From Streptomyces sp. NBC_00250 (GTDB lineage: Bacteria; Actinomycetota; Actinomycetes; Streptomycetales; Streptomycetaceae), in NCBI RefSeq assembly GCF_036192275.1, contig NZ_CP108088.1, positions 7,441,501-7,505,500 on the forward strand: a stretch of 64,000 nucleotides of DNA. Reading direction: 5' to 3'. Below, one piece after another: positions 1-9,832 of this stretch. The translations under genes and the position numbers were made by a program. Position 1 is the first letter of the stretch; each line of letters opens with the position of its first letter. The notes under the pieces are model-generated. The model made no database searches, was not told the DNA's origin, and saw only the letters and a program-made list of their open reading frames with translations.

Positions 1-1
1 G

Positions 2-526
2 GACTTCGTCCTCCTCTGGCTCGGCCAGGGCGTCGGCGCCGCGGTCGTCCTCGACGGGCGGCTGCGCCGCGGAGCCTCGGGCGGCGCGGGCGAGATCGGC
101 TTCCTGCCGGTACCCGGCACCTCGGGGGTCCCCTCGTCCACCGGCTGCGACGGCGGCTTCCACGAGCTGGCCTGCGCGGCCGCCGTCGAGACCCTCGCCG
201 CCGCGCACGGCCTGGCCCCGGCGGAGGCCCTCGCCTCGGACCACGCCCCCTTCCTCGACGCCCTCGCCCGACGCCTCGCCATCGGCGCGGCCGCGGTCGC
301 CTCCGTCCTGGACCCCGGCTGCGTGGTCCTCGCCGGGGAGACCGGCCACCAGGGCGGCGCCGGACTCGCCGCGCGCGTGGAGGCCGAACTCGCCACCCTC
401 TCCCCCTTGCGTACGGAGGTCCGCCCGACCGCCCTGGGCGACGCGGCGGTTCTGCGCGGCGCCCTGCTCCTCGCCCGGGACGCGGCGCAGGACGCGCTCT
501 TCGGAGCGCCGACGGTGGGACTCTAG
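2..526 (+). CDS. ROK-family protein, 3' part only
   Basis: This is the C-terminal part of a ROK (repressor, ORF, kinase) family protein; the 5' part lies outside the window. The visible reading frame contains the ROK core stretch GVGAAVVLDGRL followed by GASGGAGEIGFLPV, which forms part of the sugar-kinase fold, and ends at a TAG. The zinc-binding cysteine motif of classical ROK proteins is degenerate here (TGCDGGFHELAC), so a zinc-dependent NagC- or glucokinase-like role cannot be assumed. It could be a sugar-responsive repressor or a sugar kinase; the N-terminal helix-turn-helix that would decide this is not visible. Confidence 0.8.
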   Translation, partial: DFVLLWLGQGVGAAVVLDGRLRRGASGGAGEIGFLPVPGTSGVPSSTGCDGGFHELACAAAVETLAAAHGLAPAEALASDHAPFLDALARRLAIGAAAVASVLDPGCVVLAGETGHQGGAGLAARVEAELATLSPLRTEVRPTALGDAAVLRGALLLARDAAQDALFGAPTVGL

Positions 527-568
527 AACGCCGGGACTCCAGAACAGGGCTCCGGGCGGCACCCGGCT

Positions 569-1333
569 TCAGGCGCCCGCCGCCGGGCCGCCCGGTCCGC
601 CGAACCGTCCCGCCAGGAACTCGTCGAAGGTCACCCGGCCCACCGCGCGGTCCGGCGCCAGGTGCTCGCCGCGCCGCAGTCCCCGGTAGACCTTGCCCGG
701 CAGCGGCACCTCGACGAGGCGGCGCCGGCGCCCGCTCGCCCGCAGGTAGGAGCGGGCCAGCTCGACGAAGGTCCGGATCTCGGGGCCGGCCATGTCCTCC
801 ACCCGGCCCGCCGGCGGCCCCGCGGCCAGCTCGGCGAGGCGCGCGGCCGCCTCCGCCACTTCCAGCGGCTGGTCCCGCACGTCCTTGGGCAGCAGCATCA
901 CGGGCGGCTTGGCCAGGCCCTGGAGCAGCTGGAGGACCAGGTCGTGGAACTGGGTGGTGCGCAGCAGCGTCCAGCCGAGGCCCGAGCCCTGGATCATGCG
1001 CTCCACGGCGTACTTGGTGCGGTAGTAGCCGAGCGGTACCCGGTCGACGCCGATGATCGAGATGTACAGCAGGTGCGGCACCTCGGCGCGCTGCGCCGCC
1101 TCGATCAGGAGGCGGGCCGCGTCCTTGTCGCCGCGCAGGATGTTGCTGCAGTGGACGACCGTGTCCACCCCGTCGACCGCCCGGTCGAGCAGCGGCCCGC
1201 CCTGCCGCAGGTCGACCGCGTACGGCGGGGAGTGCCTGCTGAGGACCCGTACCTCGTGGCCGTCGGCGCGCAGACGCTCGCAGACGGGCCGGCCGAGGGT
1301 CCCCGTGCCGCCGGTCACCAGGATCGTGCTCAT
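569..1333 (-). CDS. NAD(P)-binding atypical short-chain reductase (NmrA/YwnB-like)
   Basis: A 254-residue protein with an N-terminal Rossmann dinucleotide-binding motif (VTGGTGTLGRPV) directly after the start. The overall pattern is that of atypical SDR / NmrA-like proteins: a short cofactor domain, a YISIIGVDRVPLGYYRTKYAVE segment in the active-site region (YRTK resembling YxxxK), and a variable C-terminal part. These proteins are commonly NAD(P)-dependent reductases or redox sensors; the substrate cannot be read from sequence. It converges with the upstream ROK gene and stands alone on this strand. The C-terminus is Gly/Pro-rich and probably disordered. Confidence 0.8.
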   Translation of the reverse strand: MSTILVTGGTGTLGRPVCERLRADGHEVRVLSRHSPPYAVDLRQGGPLLDRAVDGVDTVVHCSNILRGDKDAARLLIEAAQRAEVPHLLYISIIGVDRVPLGYYRTKYAVERMIQGSGLGWTLLRTTQFHDLVLQLLQGLAKPPVMLLPKDVRDQPLEVAEAAARLAELAAGPPAGRVEDMAGPEIRTFVELARSYLRASGRRRRLVEVPLPGKVYRGLRRGEHLAPDRAVGRVTFDEFLAGRFGGPGGPAAGA

Positions 1334-1470
1334 GCCTCCAGACTGACCGCCCTCGGCGTCCTCCGCACACGCGGAGCGCCGCGCCCCGGACAGGGGGGCG
1401 CGGCGCTGTGGGAGCCCGGCGGCGGCAAGGGCCGTGAAGTTCCGCCGCCGGGGGTTTCAGAGGGGTGGGG

Positions 1471-3852
1471 TCAGCAGGGACCGAGGTCCTTCCAGACGCC
1501 CCACTCGCCGGTCGTGCCCGGCGCCTCGTTCTGGGTCCACCACTGGGCCTTGTACTTGCGGCCGTTGTGGGAGACCTCGTTGCCCGCGTTGTAGACGGTG
1601 CTGGCCACGTACGCCGGGACCGTGCCGCAGCCCGTGGGCGGCGTCGTCGGAGGCGTGGTCGGGGGAGTCGTCGGCGGGGTCGTCGGCGGCGTGGTGGGAG
1701 GCGTGGTCGGCGGGGTGGTCGGCGGGGTCGTCGTGCCCGGCTCGACCACCGTCGTGCCGCGCGCCAGGTCACCGGCGAGGGCGTACGTCGTGCCGTTGAT
1801 GTTCACCGTCCAGTTGGAGGGGGTGGACACCGGCAGGTAGTAGTTGAACGCCAGGTCGACCGTGGCGCCCGGGGCCAGCGACTGCCAGGCCGGGAGCTTC
1901 AGGGAGACGCGGTGGAAGTCGCCCTTCAGGCCGCCCACGTTGCTGCCCGTGTGGTCGCTGCTGATCACCTTCGTGCCGAAGCCCGACTGGTCGGAGGCGT
2001 TGGCCGGGGCCGAGGTGCCGTAGTCGAACTGGAACTCCGTGCCGCCGGGGAGGGTGGCCGCGGTGTTGTTGGTGATCTTGATCTTCGGGGTGATCGGGTA
2101 GTTCGAGTCGCCCAGCTTGAACTCGGTGAACTGCGCGTCGATCTTCACGGCCTGGGTCGGCAGGGTCGCGTTGGACTTCTTCGCGCCGTACGGGGTGGCC
2201 GCCTTGAACTTGTCGTACATCAGCGAGGTGAGCGTCGAGCCCATCTCGTACTGGCCCTTGGTGGCGTTCCAGGCGTAGTCGCCGGCCATCTCCCAGACCA
2301 TGGTGCCGCCGATGCCCTTGTTGACCACGTAGTCGGCCTTGGCGGCCACCGACTGCTCGTCCTCGGTGGAGAGGAAGACCTTCTTCTGTGCGTTCCACAG
2401 CCACGGCGCGACCAGGGTCGAGTCGTACTTGCGGGCGTAGGTGCCGGTCAGGGTGGTGTTCGCCGGGAAGCCGTACTGGGTGACGTAGTCGCCGACGATC
2501 CCCTTCTCGAGGTTCTTGGCGTGCCACATCGGGTTGGAGCCGGCGGGCGACTCGACACCGTTGGTGTCCTTGTCGTGCCACAGGTTGTCGATGCCGGTGG
2601 CGCCGTCACCGCACTTGGTCAGACCGGCTCCGGCCGGGCAGGTGGTCGCGGAGGCCTTGCCCCACAGACCGTCGGTGCCGCCCTGCACGTTCTTGTGGCC
2701 GCGGGTGTAGTAGGGCAGGCCGATGTTGATGCGGCCGGCCGGCATCGAGCCGCGGAAGTAGTGGTACGCCCAGTCGGTGTTGAGGTACCCGATGTTGCCG
2801 TACTGCGCCGATCCGTAGACGTTGGCGGCGGCGAGCTCGCCGTCCTTGCCGTCGTCGAAGAGGGAGGCGTTGGGCCCGACGTACTCGTTCCAGGCGCCGT
2901 GCAGGTCGTACGACATGATGTTGACGTAGTCCAGATACTTCTGCATCTGGAAGGTCTCCATGCCCCGCAGCAGGTAGCCGGAGGAGGGGGCGGCGACGGT
3001 CAGCAGGTAGTGCTTGCCGTCGGCGGCGCCCGCCACGTCCAGCTTCTCGCGCAGGGACTTCATGAGGGCCGCGTAGCCCTGCACGAGTCCGGCGCGGCGC
3101 GCGTTGGCGAGCTGCCAGTCGAGCGGGTTTCCGGCGTCCTTCATGGTCGTCGGGTACTCGTAGTCGATGTCGACGCCGTTGAAGCCGTACTTGCGGATGA
3201 AGTCGACGGACGAGGCGGCGAAGGTGTCGATCCCGGCCTGGTTGACCGAACCGTCGGCGTTGGTGGCCATCGAGTAGAAGCCGCCGGAGTCGACCCGGTC
3301 ACCGTTGTCCGCGAAGTAGCCGCCGGTCTCGGCCCAGCCGCCGACCGAGATCAGGGTCTTCACGTTCGGGTGCTGCTTCTTGAACTTGTTGAGCAGGTTG
3401 AAGTGGCCCTTGTAGGCGTACGCGGGGTCCATCTCGGCGCCGGCGACACCGGGCCAGGTCATCCCGGTGGCCGCGTTGTTCGGACCGTCCTTGCCGACGG
3501 AGAGCTTGTTGTCGCCGCCGATGTGGCCGAAGGCGTAGTTGATGTGGGTGATCTTCTCCCACGGGATGTCCTTGGCCAGGTACGCGGGCTGGCCGTTCTT
3601 GCCGTCGCGCCAGCCGGTGAAGTAGCCGATGACCCGGCGCTGGTGGTCCGCGCCCATCTTCTCGCGGCCCTCGGTGTCGTAGACCGAGCAGTACGGGACG
3701 TCGACGCCCGGGGTCTTGTAAAGCCCGTCGGGGCGACAGGACTCGTTGTCGGCCGCGTACGAGACGCCGCCGGAGAGCGAGCTGAGCAGCAGCCCGGCGA
3801 CGGCTGCGCCGGAGGAGAGCAGCGAGGCTCTTTTCGCGGTGGGGGACAACAC
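1471..3852 (-). CDS. secreted GH18 chitinase with Thr-Pro linker and CBM5/12 domain
   Basis: A 793-residue secreted endochitinase that cleaves chitin outside the cell. I chose the GTG at 3852 because AGGAGG lies just upstream and it leads directly into a signal peptide ([20 protein letters not shown]...SYAA). The family-18 catalytic domain covers roughly residues 60-560 and contains [10 protein letters not shown]; the catalytic Glu is about residue 232. The first Asp of the usual DxxDxDxE motif is Asn here. A beta-sandwich accessory region (about 590-720) follows, then a PPTT repeat linker, and a C-terminal chitin-binding domain of CBM5/12 type ([20 protein letters not shown], Trp pair, terminal Cys). 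The upstream regulatory region carries chitinase-type operators. Confidence 0.95.
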   Translation of the reverse strand: MLSPTAKRASLLSSGAAVAGLLLSSLSGGVSYAADNESCRPDGLYKTPGVDVPYCSVYDTEGREKMGADHQRRVIGYFTGWRDGKNGQPAYLAKDIPWEKITHINYAFGHIGGDNKLSVGKDGPNNAATGMTWPGVAGAEMDPAYAYKGHFNLLNKFKKQHPNVKTLISVGGWAETGGYFADNGDRVDSGGFYSMATNADGSVNQAGIDTFAASSVDFIRKYGFNGVDIDYEYPTTMKDAGNPLDWQLANARRAGLVQGYAALMKSLREKLDVAGAADGKHYLLTVAAPSSGYLLRGMETFQMQKYLDYVNIMSYDLHGAWNEYVGPNASLFDDGKDGELAAANVYGSAQYGNIGYLNTDWAYHYFRGSMPAGRINIGLPYYTRGHKNVQGGTDGLWGKASATTCPAGAGLTKCGDGATGIDNLWHDKDTNGVESPAGSNPMWHAKNLEKGIVGDYVTQYGFPANTTLTGTYARKYDSTLVAPWLWNAQKKVFLSTEDEQSVAAKADYVVNKGIGGTMVWEMAGDYAWNATKGQYEMGSTLTSLMYDKFKAATPYGAKKSNATLPTQAVKIDAQFTEFKLGDSNYPITPKIKITNNTAATLPGGTEFQFDYGTSAPANASDQSGFGTKVISSDHTGSNVGGLKGDFHRVSLKLPAWQSLAPGATVDLAFNYYLPVSTPSNWTVNINGTTYALAGDLARGTTVVEPGTTTPPTTPPTTPPTTPPTTPPTTPPTTPPTTPPTGCGTVPAYVASTVYNAGNEVSHNGRKYKAQWWTQNEAPGTTGEWGVWKDLGPC
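1639..1734 (-). repeat. 12-bp tandem repeat encoding the chitinase Thr-Pro linker
   Basis: An imperfect tandem repeat with a unit of about 12 bp (GGCGTGGTCGGC-like on the plus strand) encodes about eight copies of Pro-Pro-Thr-Thr between the accessory and chitin-binding domains of the chitinase. Such linkers are flexible, O-glycosylation-prone and variable in copy number. The repeat keeps the frame open on the opposite strand too, producing a long spurious Gly-Val-rich reading frame. Confidence 0.85.
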
Positions 3853-3959
3853 GATCGGGTCCTCCTGGGGAGGTCGTGGAACACAACGAACAAAGGGGTG
3901 GGTCGTGTTGGGCCCGTGGAGTGCGCACGCCGCCGGGCCGTTCCTAGGAGGTGACACGG

Positions 3960-4001
3960 AGATTAAGAGGACTAGACCAGTGCGTCAATAGGTCTGGACC
4001 A
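3960..4001 (-). promoter_or_regulatory. chitinase promoter with paired 12-bp direct repeats / DasR-like box
   Basis: Reading on the minus strand: TGGTCCAGACCT (4001-3990), then -35 TTGACG (3988-3983), then a second copy TGGTCTAGTCCT (3979-3968) within the 17-bp spacer, then -10 TAATCT (3965-3960). The first copy is identical to my recollection of the 12-bp direct repeat of Streptomyces chitinase promoters such as chi63. The second, with flanks (ACTGGTCTAGTCCTCT), matches 14 of 16 positions of the DasR consensus ACTGGTCTAGACCACT. This predicts repression by DasR relieved by amino-sugar signals, with a leader of about 100 nt. Confidence 0.8.
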
Positions 4002-4100
4002 TCGAAGAGTTCTCTGGGAGTCTGTGAGCCAGACCACAGGATCTCGGCCACATCGCCCGGCGCGGCTCGTGGCACACTGGCCCTGTATCAGCAGCAGCGC

Positions 4101-4222
4101 ACTCCGGGGTCGGTGTAATTCCGAACCGGCGGTATAGTCCGCGACCCGTCCGCAGCCAGCGGCCGGTTGATCAGGTGAAATTCCTGGACCGACGGTGAAA
4201 GTCCGGATGGGAGGCAGTGCGC
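4101..4222 (+). promoter_or_regulatory. FMN riboswitch (RFN element)
   Basis: The conserved RFN blocks occur in order: GGTGTAATTCCGAACCGGCGG, AGTCCGCGACCCG, a variable stem, CAGGTGAAATTCCTGGACCG, and ACGGTGAAAGTCCGGATGGGAG. This is the FMN-binding aptamer that shuts off riboflavin synthesis and uptake when FMN is plentiful. About 170 nt separate it from the ribD start, enough for an expression platform; GC-rich leaders of this type often act on translation or Rho-dependent termination, but I see no clear intrinsic terminator. It controls the five-gene rib operon that follows. Confidence 0.95.
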
Positions 4223-4395
4223 GGCGGGCGACCCCTGTCAGGGGTGTGCCGGCCGTACGTCCGCTGGTCGCCGTATCGACATCGATCGGCGTACCCGGAG
4301 GACGCGGCCTCGGCGCACCCTGCGTGAGTGTCGTTCCGCTCTCTGTCGTCATCGACAGGCCCCGGAGTCCGTGCCCGAAGAGGCAGGAGGACCCG

Positions 4396-5496
4396 GTGGC
4401 CCAGCCGGCCGACATCACCGCCATGCGACGCGCCGTCGAGCTCGCCGCACGCGGTCTCGGCGCCACCAGCCCCAACCCGGTCGTCGGGTGCGTCATCACC
4501 GACGCCTCCGGACACGTGGTCGGCGAAGGCTTCCACCAGCGCGCCGGCGGCCCCCACGCCGAGGTCCACGCCCTGCGAGAGGCAGGCGTCCTCGCCCGCG
4601 GCGGCACCGCTTACGTCACCCTCGAACCCTGCAACCACACCGGCCGCACCGGCCCCTGCGCCCAGGCCCTCATCGAGGCCGGCGTCAGTCGGGTCGTGTA
4701 CGCGGTCGGTGACCCGAACCCGCAGGCCACCGGCGGAGCCGACACCCTGCGCGCCGCGGGTGTGGAGGTCGAGCAGGGCCTCCTGGAGGCCGAGGCCGAA
4801 GCGGTCAACATCGCCTGGCTCGCCTCCGTACGCCACGGCCGCCCCTTCGTCCGCTGGAAGTACGCCGCCACCCTCGACGGCCGCATCGCCGCCGCCGACG
4901 GCACCTCCCGCTGGATCACCTCCGCCGAGTCCCGCGCAGACGTCCACCGGCTGCGCGCCGAGGCCGACGCCGTCGTGGTCGGCTCCGGCACCGCCCGCGC
5001 CGACGACCCCCATCTGGCCGTACGCGGCATCGAGGGTGCCGTCCAGCCGCTCCGGGTCGTCGTCGACACCGAGGCGACCGCCGTGAAGCCGGGCGCCCGG
5101 GTTCTGGACGACGCCGCACCGACCCTCGTCGCGATCGCCGAAGACGCCGAGAACCCCATCGACGGGGTCGCCGAGGTCGTACGCCTTCCCAGGGCCGAGC
5201 GCGGCCTGTCCGTACCCGCCCTCCTGGACGCCCTCCACACACGCGGAGTCCGCTCCGTCCTCCTCGAAGGCGGCCCCACCCTCGCGGGCGCCTTCGTCGC
5301 CGCGGGCGCCGTCGACGAGGTCGTCGGCTATCTCGCCCCCGTCCTCCTCGGCGCGGGCCCGAACGCCCTTGCCGACGCCGGAATCTCCACCATCACCGAA
5401 GCGTTGCGGCTCGACGTCACCGAGACCGTCCGCATCGGATCCGACCTTCGCGTCACCGCCACCCCCAAGATCTCCGTCACCCCCAAGGGAGCCTGA
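4396..5496 (+). CDS. ribD: bifunctional riboflavin deaminase/reductase RibD
   Basis: A 366-residue enzyme with diaminohydroxyphosphoribosylaminopyrimidine deaminase and 5-amino-6-(5-phosphoribosylamino)uracil reductase activities, two steps of riboflavin synthesis. The GTG at 4396 follows AGGAGG with a 5-nt gap; the longer upstream frame runs into the riboswitch and is not coding. The N-terminal cytidine-deaminase-like domain has the zinc site HAE (His54, Glu56) and PCNHTGRTGPC (Cys79, Cys88). The C-terminal reductase domain starts near residue 150 (FVRWKYAATLDGRIA) and contains GGPTLAGAF. It is the first gene behind the FMN riboswitch; ribE starts 2 nt after its stop. Confidence 0.96.
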   Translation: MAQPADITAMRRAVELAARGLGATSPNPVVGCVITDASGHVVGEGFHQRAGGPHAEVHALREAGVLARGGTAYVTLEPCNHTGRTGPCAQALIEAGVSRVVYAVGDPNPQATGGADTLRAAGVEVEQGLLEAEAEAVNIAWLASVRHGRPFVRWKYAATLDGRIAAADGTSRWITSAESRADVHRLRAEADAVVVGSGTARADDPHLAVRGIEGAVQPLRVVVDTEATAVKPGARVLDDAAPTLVAIAEDAENPIDGVAEVVRLPRAERGLSVPALLDALHTRGVRSVLLEGGPTLAGAFVAAGAVDEVVGYLAPVLLGAGPNALADAGISTITEALRLDVTETVRIGSDLRVTATPKISVTPKGA

Positions 5497-5498
5497 CC

Positions 5499-6107
5499 GT
5501 GTTCACCGGAATCGTCGAAGAACTGGGCGAGGTCGTCGCCGTCGAGCAGCTGGAGGACGCCTCCCGCTTCCGACTGCGCGGCCCCCTGGTCATGGAAGGC
5601 GCCCAGCACGGCGACTCCATCGCCGTCAACGGTGTCTGTCTCACGGTCGTCGAGTTCGGCGACGGCGAGTTCACCGCCGACGTCATGGCCGAGACCCTCA
5701 AGCGGTCCAGCCTCGGCGCACTGGAGGTCGGCACCCGCGTCAACCTGGAGCGGCCCATGGCCGTCGGCGGCCGCCTCGGCGGTCACATCGTCCAGGGCCA
5801 TGTGGACGGCACCGGCACGATCCTGGAGCGGACCCCGTCCGAGCACTGGGAACTCGTCAAGGTGGGTCTGCCCGCCCACCTCTCCCGTTACGTCGTCGAG
5901 AAGGGGTCGATCACGGTCGACGGCGTCAGCCTCACCGTCGTCGAGGTCACCGACGACTGGTTCACCATCAGCCTCATCCCCACCACCCTCGACCTGACCA
6001 CGCTCGGCATCAAGCAGTCCGGCGACCCGGTCAACCTCGAAGTGGACGTCATCGCCAAGTACGTCGAGCGGCTGCTCGGCCCGAACGCCAAGGAGAGCGA
6101 CAAGTGA
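5499..6107 (+). CDS. ribE: riboflavin synthase (alpha chain)
   Basis: A 202-residue riboflavin synthase that dismutates two 6,7-dimethyl-8-ribityllumazine molecules to riboflavin. It begins with the family signature [10 protein letters not shown] (GTG start) and has the two lumazine-binding barrels in tandem: first [12 protein letters not shown], then [14 protein letters not shown], joined by [13 protein letters not shown]. Length is normal for the family. It starts 2 nt after the ribD stop, and its last 4 nt overlap the next start (GTGA), so translation is probably coupled. Confidence 0.96.
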   Translation: MFTGIVEELGEVVAVEQLEDASRFRLRGPLVMEGAQHGDSIAVNGVCLTVVEFGDGEFTADVMAETLKRSSLGALEVGTRVNLERPMAVGGRLGGHIVQGHVDGTGTILERTPSEHWELVKVGLPAHLSRYVVEKGSITVDGVSLTVVEVTDDWFTISLIPTTLDLTTLGIKQSGDPVNLEVDVIAKYVERLLGPNAKESDK

Positions 6108-6745
6108 GCTGGCTCAACTCCGAGGCGTTCAGCGCCTTCGGTCAGCACATCATGTGGTCCGACATGATCGGCAACACGATCGGACTCATAGCCCTCGCGC
6201 TCGGCTGGCGCCGCTCCATCCTCACCTGGCCCGCCCAGCTGCTCTCCGGCCTGATCCTCGTCGGCGCCTACGCCTCCGCGAACCTCTCCGGCGGCGTCGG
6301 CAAGCAGCTCCTCGTCATCGGCGTCGCCGCCTGGGGCTGGTGGCAGTGGAACCGGGGCAGGCAGCAGGCCCAGGACGGCACCATCGCCGTCCGCTTCGCC
6401 ACCTGGAAGGAGCGCGGCCTGCTCCTCGCCGGCGCGGTCCTCGGCACCCTCGCGGTCGGCGGCCTCTTCACCCTCTACCCGTCGCTCTCCTGGAGCCCGT
6501 GGGCCGACGCGTACATCTTCGTCGGCACCCTCGTCGCGATGGTCGCCCAGGCCCGCGGCCTGGTCGAGTTCTGGTTCGCCTGGCTCCTCGTCGACCTCGT
6601 CGGCGTCCCGCTCGCCTTCAACAGCGGCCTCGCCTTCTCCGGCCTGGTCTACGTCATCTACTTCGCCCTCGTCGTCTGGGGCATGCGCGACTGGTGGCTC
6701 CGGACGCGTACGACCTCCGCTGCTCTGGAAGGAGCCCACGCATGA
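6104..6745 (+). CDS. ribM: PnuC-like riboflavin transporter RibM
   Basis: A 213-residue integral membrane protein of the PnuC family with about seven hydrophobic segments (for example [48 protein letters not shown]). The paired Trp motif WGWWQWN is typical of PnuC. PnuC itself moves nicotinamide riboside, but the relative embedded between ribE and ribBA in actinomycete riboflavin operons (RibM/PnuX) is a riboflavin facilitator. The GTG start overlaps the ribE stop, and the gene sits inside an FMN-riboswitch operon, so riboflavin uptake is the better call. Confidence 0.88.
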   Translation: MSWLNSEAFSAFGQHIMWSDMIGNTIGLIALALGWRRSILTWPAQLLSGLILVGAYASANLSGGVGKQLLVIGVAAWGWWQWNRGRQQAQDGTIAVRFATWKERGLLLAGAVLGTLAVGGLFTLYPSLSWSPWADAYIFVGTLVAMVAQARGLVEFWFAWLLVDLVGVPLAFNSGLAFSGLVYVIYFALVVWGMRDWWLRTRTTSAALEGAHA

Positions 6746-8022
6746 GCGCCGCCCTTCCCCTCTGGGATGCCACCGACCTGGCTCTCGACCCCGTCGAGCA
6801 GGCCATCCGCGACATCGCCGCAGGCCGCCCCGTCGTCGTCGTCGACGACGAGGACCGCGAGAACGAGGGCGACCTCGTCATCGCCGCCGAGAAGGCCACG
6901 CCCGAGGTCGTCGCCTTCATGATGAGCGAGTGCCGCGGCCTGATCTGCGCCCCCATGGAGGGCGAGGAGCTGGAGCGCCTCGAACTCCCGCAGATGGTCG
7001 CGCACAACACCGAGTCGATGCGCACGGCCTTCACCGTCTCCGTCGACGCGTCCCCCGCCCACGGCGTCACCACCGGCATCTCCGCCGCCGACCGCGCCAC
7101 CACCCTGCGGATGCTCGCGAGCGGCAGCCACGAGCCCTCCGACTTCGTGCGGCCCGGCCACATCTTCCCGCTCCGCGCCAAGCCCGGCGGCGTCCTGGCC
7201 CGCAACGGTCACACCGAGGCCGCCGTCGACCTCGCCCGCCTCGCGGGCCTCCGCCCGGCCGGCGCGATCGTCGAGATCGCCGGCGAGGACGGCGTCATGC
7301 TGCGCCTGCCCGAGCTGGTCCCCTTCGCCCGCAAGCACGGCCTCACGATCATCTCCATCGAGGACCTGATCGCCTACCGGCGCTCCGCCGAACCGACCGT
7401 CCGCCGCGAGGCCGAGGTCCGGCTCCCCACCGCGCACGGCGACTTCACCGCGTACGGCTACCGCTCCACCGTGGACGGCGTCGAGCACGTCGCCCTCGTC
7501 CACGGCGAGATCGGCGACGGCGAGGACGTCCTGGTCCGGGTCCACTCCGAGTGCCTGACCGGCGACATCTTCCACTCGCTGCGCTGCGACTGCGGCCCCC
7601 AGCTCCAGGCGTCCATGGACCGCGTCACCGAGGCCGGCCGCGGCGTCGTCGTCTACCTCCGGGGCCACGAGGGGCGGGGCATCGGCCTGCTGTCCAAGCT
7701 CCGCGCGTACGAGCTCCAGGAGCGCGGTCGCGACACCCTCGACGCCAACCTGGAACTAGGGCTGCCCGCCGACGCCCGCGACTACGCGGCCGGCGCGCAG
7801 ATCCTCGCCGACCTCGGCGTTCGGAGCCTGCGCCTGATGACCAACAACCCCGACAAGATCGACGCCCTGACCCGGCACGGCCTCACGGTCCTGGGTCGCG
7901 AGCCCATGCCGGTCACGGCCGGCGAGCACAACCTCCGGTACCTGACCACCAAGCGGGACCGGATGGGCCACGACCTGCCCTGGCTGGACGGCTCCCCGGC
8001 CTCCACCTGCGGCAACCAGTAA
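6742..8022 (+). CDS. ribBA: bifunctional DHBP synthase / GTP cyclohydrolase II RibBA
   Basis: A 426-residue fusion that feeds both branches of riboflavin synthesis. The N-terminal half (to about residue 210) is 3,4-dihydroxy-2-butanone-4-phosphate synthase: [14 protein letters not shown] holds the metal-binding acidic cluster, with [15 protein letters not shown] downstream. The C-terminal half is GTP cyclohydrolase II with the zinc ligands in [18 protein letters not shown], then [12 protein letters not shown]. The ATG overlaps the ribM stop by 4 nt. The C-terminal tail ends NQ shortly after LPWLDG. Confidence 0.96.
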   Translation: MSAALPLWDATDLALDPVEQAIRDIAAGRPVVVVDDEDRENEGDLVIAAEKATPEVVAFMMSECRGLICAPMEGEELERLELPQMVAHNTESMRTAFTVSVDASPAHGVTTGISAADRATTLRMLASGSHEPSDFVRPGHIFPLRAKPGGVLARNGHTEAAVDLARLAGLRPAGAIVEIAGEDGVMLRLPELVPFARKHGLTIISIEDLIAYRRSAEPTVRREAEVRLPTAHGDFTAYGYRSTVDGVEHVALVHGEIGDGEDVLVRVHSECLTGDIFHSLRCDCGPQLQASMDRVTEAGRGVVVYLRGHEGRGIGLLSKLRAYELQERGRDTLDANLELGLPADARDYAAGAQILADLGVRSLRLMTNNPDKIDALTRHGLTVLGREPMPVTAGEHNLRYLTTKRDRMGHDLPWLDGSPASTCGNQ

Positions 8023-8073
8023 ATCCTTCCTTTCGTACGGTTCAAGACGCTTCAAAACGGTTCAAGGAGAGAC

Positions 8074-8559
8074 ATGAGCGGCAAGGGCGCACCCGTCCTC
8101 AGCGTGAAGAACTGCGGCGACCTGCGGGTCGCGGTCATCGCGGCGCAGTGGCACGAGAAGATCATGGACGGTCTCGTCGACGGCGCCCTGCGCGCCCTGA
8201 GCGAGCTCGGCATCGACGAGCCGACCCTCCTCCGCGTCCCCGGCAGCTTCGAGCTCCCGGTCGTGGCGAAGGTCCTCGCGGGTCGCGGCTACGATGCCAT
8301 CGTGGCGCTCGGCGTCGTCATCCGCGGCGGAACGCCGCACTTCGAGTACGTGTGCCAGGGCGTCACCCACGGCCTCACCCAGGTCTCGATCGACACCGGC
8401 GTACCCGTCGGATTCGGCGTCCTCACCGTCGACAACGAAGAGCAGGCCCTCGACCGGGCCGGCCTCGAAGGATCCAGCGAGGACAAGGGCCACGAGGCCG
8501 TCACCGCCGCCGTCGCCACCGCGACGACGCTGCGCACGGTGAGCGAACCCTGGCGCTGA
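8074..8559 (+). CDS. ribH: 6,7-dimethyl-8-ribityllumazine synthase
   Basis: A 161-residue lumazine synthase that condenses the RibD pathway product with dihydroxybutanone phosphate; homologues form 60-meric or pentameric shells. Family marks are [16 protein letters not shown], the substrate-binding [26 protein letters not shown] with the catalytic-region His, and [16 protein letters not shown]. It lies 51 nt after ribBA behind an AAGGAGAG ribosome binding site and completes the rib operon. Confidence 0.96.
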   Translation: MSGKGAPVLSVKNCGDLRVAVIAAQWHEKIMDGLVDGALRALSELGIDEPTLLRVPGSFELPVVAKVLAGRGYDAIVALGVVIRGGTPHFEYVCQGVTHGLTQVSIDTGVPVGFGVLTVDNEEQALDRAGLEGSSEDKGHEAVTAAVATATTLRTVSEPWR

Positions 8560-8594
8560 TGACGCGACCCTTACCCCGTACTCTTAGGACCATC

Positions 8595-8876
8595 ATGGCG
8601 AACGGAACCCGTAAAACCTTCGAAGAGCTCTTCGCCGAGCTCAAGCTCAAGGCCGAGACCGGCGACCCGGCCACCTCCCGCACCGCGGAGCTGGTGGACA
8701 AGGGCGTCCATGCCATCGGCAAGAAGGTCGTCGAGGAGGCCGCCGAGGTCTGGATGGCCGCCGAGTACGAGGGCAAGGAAGCCGCCGCCGAGGAGATCTC
8801 GCAGCTGCTGTACCACGTCCAGGTGATGATGGTCGCCCGCGGGATCTCGCTCGACGACGTCTACGCCCACCTCTGA
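8595..8876 (+). CDS. hisE: phosphoribosyl-ATP pyrophosphatase
   Basis: A 93-residue MazG-like all-alpha hydrolase that removes pyrophosphate from phosphoribosyl-ATP, the second step of histidine synthesis. The metal-binding core [21 protein letters not shown] is present, followed by [16 protein letters not shown]. The chosen ATG is 35 nt downstream of ribH. In actinomycetes hisE-hisG form a unit separate from the main his operon, as seen here. Confidence 0.95.
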   Translation: MANGTRKTFEELFAELKLKAETGDPATSRTAELVDKGVHAIGKKVVEEAAEVWMAAEYEGKEAAAEEISQLLYHVQVMMVARGISLDDVYAHL

Positions 8877-8942
8877 GCACACCCCTCCGGGCACCCACCG
8901 ACCCGGACTCCCCACCACTCCCAGGCAAAGGAAGCTCACCTC

Positions 8943-9791
8943 ATGCTGCGCATCGCCGTTCCCAACAAGGGTTCCCTCTCCGGACCTGCGTCGGCAATGC
9001 TCCATGAGGCCGGCTACCGGCAGCGCAAGGAGTCCAAGGAGCTCGTGGTCATCGACCCCGACAACGAGGTCGAGTTCTTCTACCTGCGCCCGAAGGACAT
9101 CGCGATCTACGTCGCCTCCGGGAAGCTGGACATCGGCATCACCGGCCGTGACCTGCTCCTGGACTCCGGCGCCAGCGCCGAGGAGATCCTCGCGCTGAAC
9201 TTCGGCCGCTCCACCTTCCGGTACGCCACGCGTCCCGGCACCGCGAACGGCCCCGAGGACTTCGGCGGCATGACGATCGCCACCTCCTACGAGGGCATCG
9301 TCGCCAAGCACCTCGCCGACCAGGGCATCGACGCCTCCGTCGTCCACCTGGACGGCGCCGTCGAGACCGCGATCCAGCTGGGCGTCGCCCAGATCATCGC
9401 GGACGTCGTCGAGACCGGCACCAGCCTGCGCAACGCCGGTCTGGAGGTCATCGGCGAGCCGATCCTGACCTCCGAGGCCGTCGTGATCCGCCGCCACGGC
9501 GCCACGGACGACAACCCGCAGGTCCAGCAGTTCATGCGCCGCCTCCAGGGCGTCCTCGTCGCCCGCTCGTACGTGATGATGGACTACGACTGCCGCGCCG
9601 AGCACCTGGAGCAGGCCGTCGCCCTCACCCCGGGCCTGGAGTCGCCGACCGTCTCCCCGCTGCACAACGAGGGCTGGGTCGCGGTCCGCGCGATGGTCCC
9701 CGCCAAGGAAGCACAGCGGATCATGGACGACCTGTACGAGATCGGTGCCCGCGCCATCCTCACCACCGCCATCCACGCCTGCCGCCTCTGA
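8943..9791 (+). CDS. hisG: ATP phosphoribosyltransferase, long form
   Basis: A 282-residue HisG catalysing the first, feedback-regulated step of histidine synthesis. It starts with MLRIAVPNKGSLSGPA, has GKLDIGITGRDLLLDSG in the first lobe, and the PRPP-binding segment QIIADVVETGTSLRNAGL. The length and the C-terminal ACT-like segment (SPTVSPLHNEGWVAVRAMVP) mark the long, histidine-sensitive homohexameric form that does not need HisZ. AAAGGAAG precedes the start; hisE is 66 nt upstream. Confidence 0.96.
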   Translation: MLRIAVPNKGSLSGPASAMLHEAGYRQRKESKELVVIDPDNEVEFFYLRPKDIAIYVASGKLDIGITGRDLLLDSGASAEEILALNFGRSTFRYATRPGTANGPEDFGGMTIATSYEGIVAKHLADQGIDASVVHLDGAVETAIQLGVAQIIADVVETGTSLRNAGLEVIGEPILTSEAVVIRRHGATDDNPQVQQFMRRLQGVLVARSYVMMDYDCRAEHLEQAVALTPGLESPTVSPLHNEGWVAVRAMVPAKEAQRIMDDLYEIGARAILTTAIHACRL

Positions 9792-9832
9792 CGGCACGGA
9801 CCGTCCGCTCCGAAGGCCCCGAGGAACCCCCG

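Noticed and set aside
1465..3954. Long plus-strand open frame rich in Gly-Val repeats opposite the chitinase
   Set aside because: It is the antisense shadow of the chitinase. The minus-strand protein has a signal peptide, GH18 motif and chitin-binding domain, while the plus-strand one has no recognisable domain.
6104..6745. Nicotinamide riboside transporter PnuC
   Set aside because: The protein is PnuC-like, but its place inside the FMN-riboswitch rib operon and overlap with ribE and ribBA fit the riboflavin transporter RibM better.
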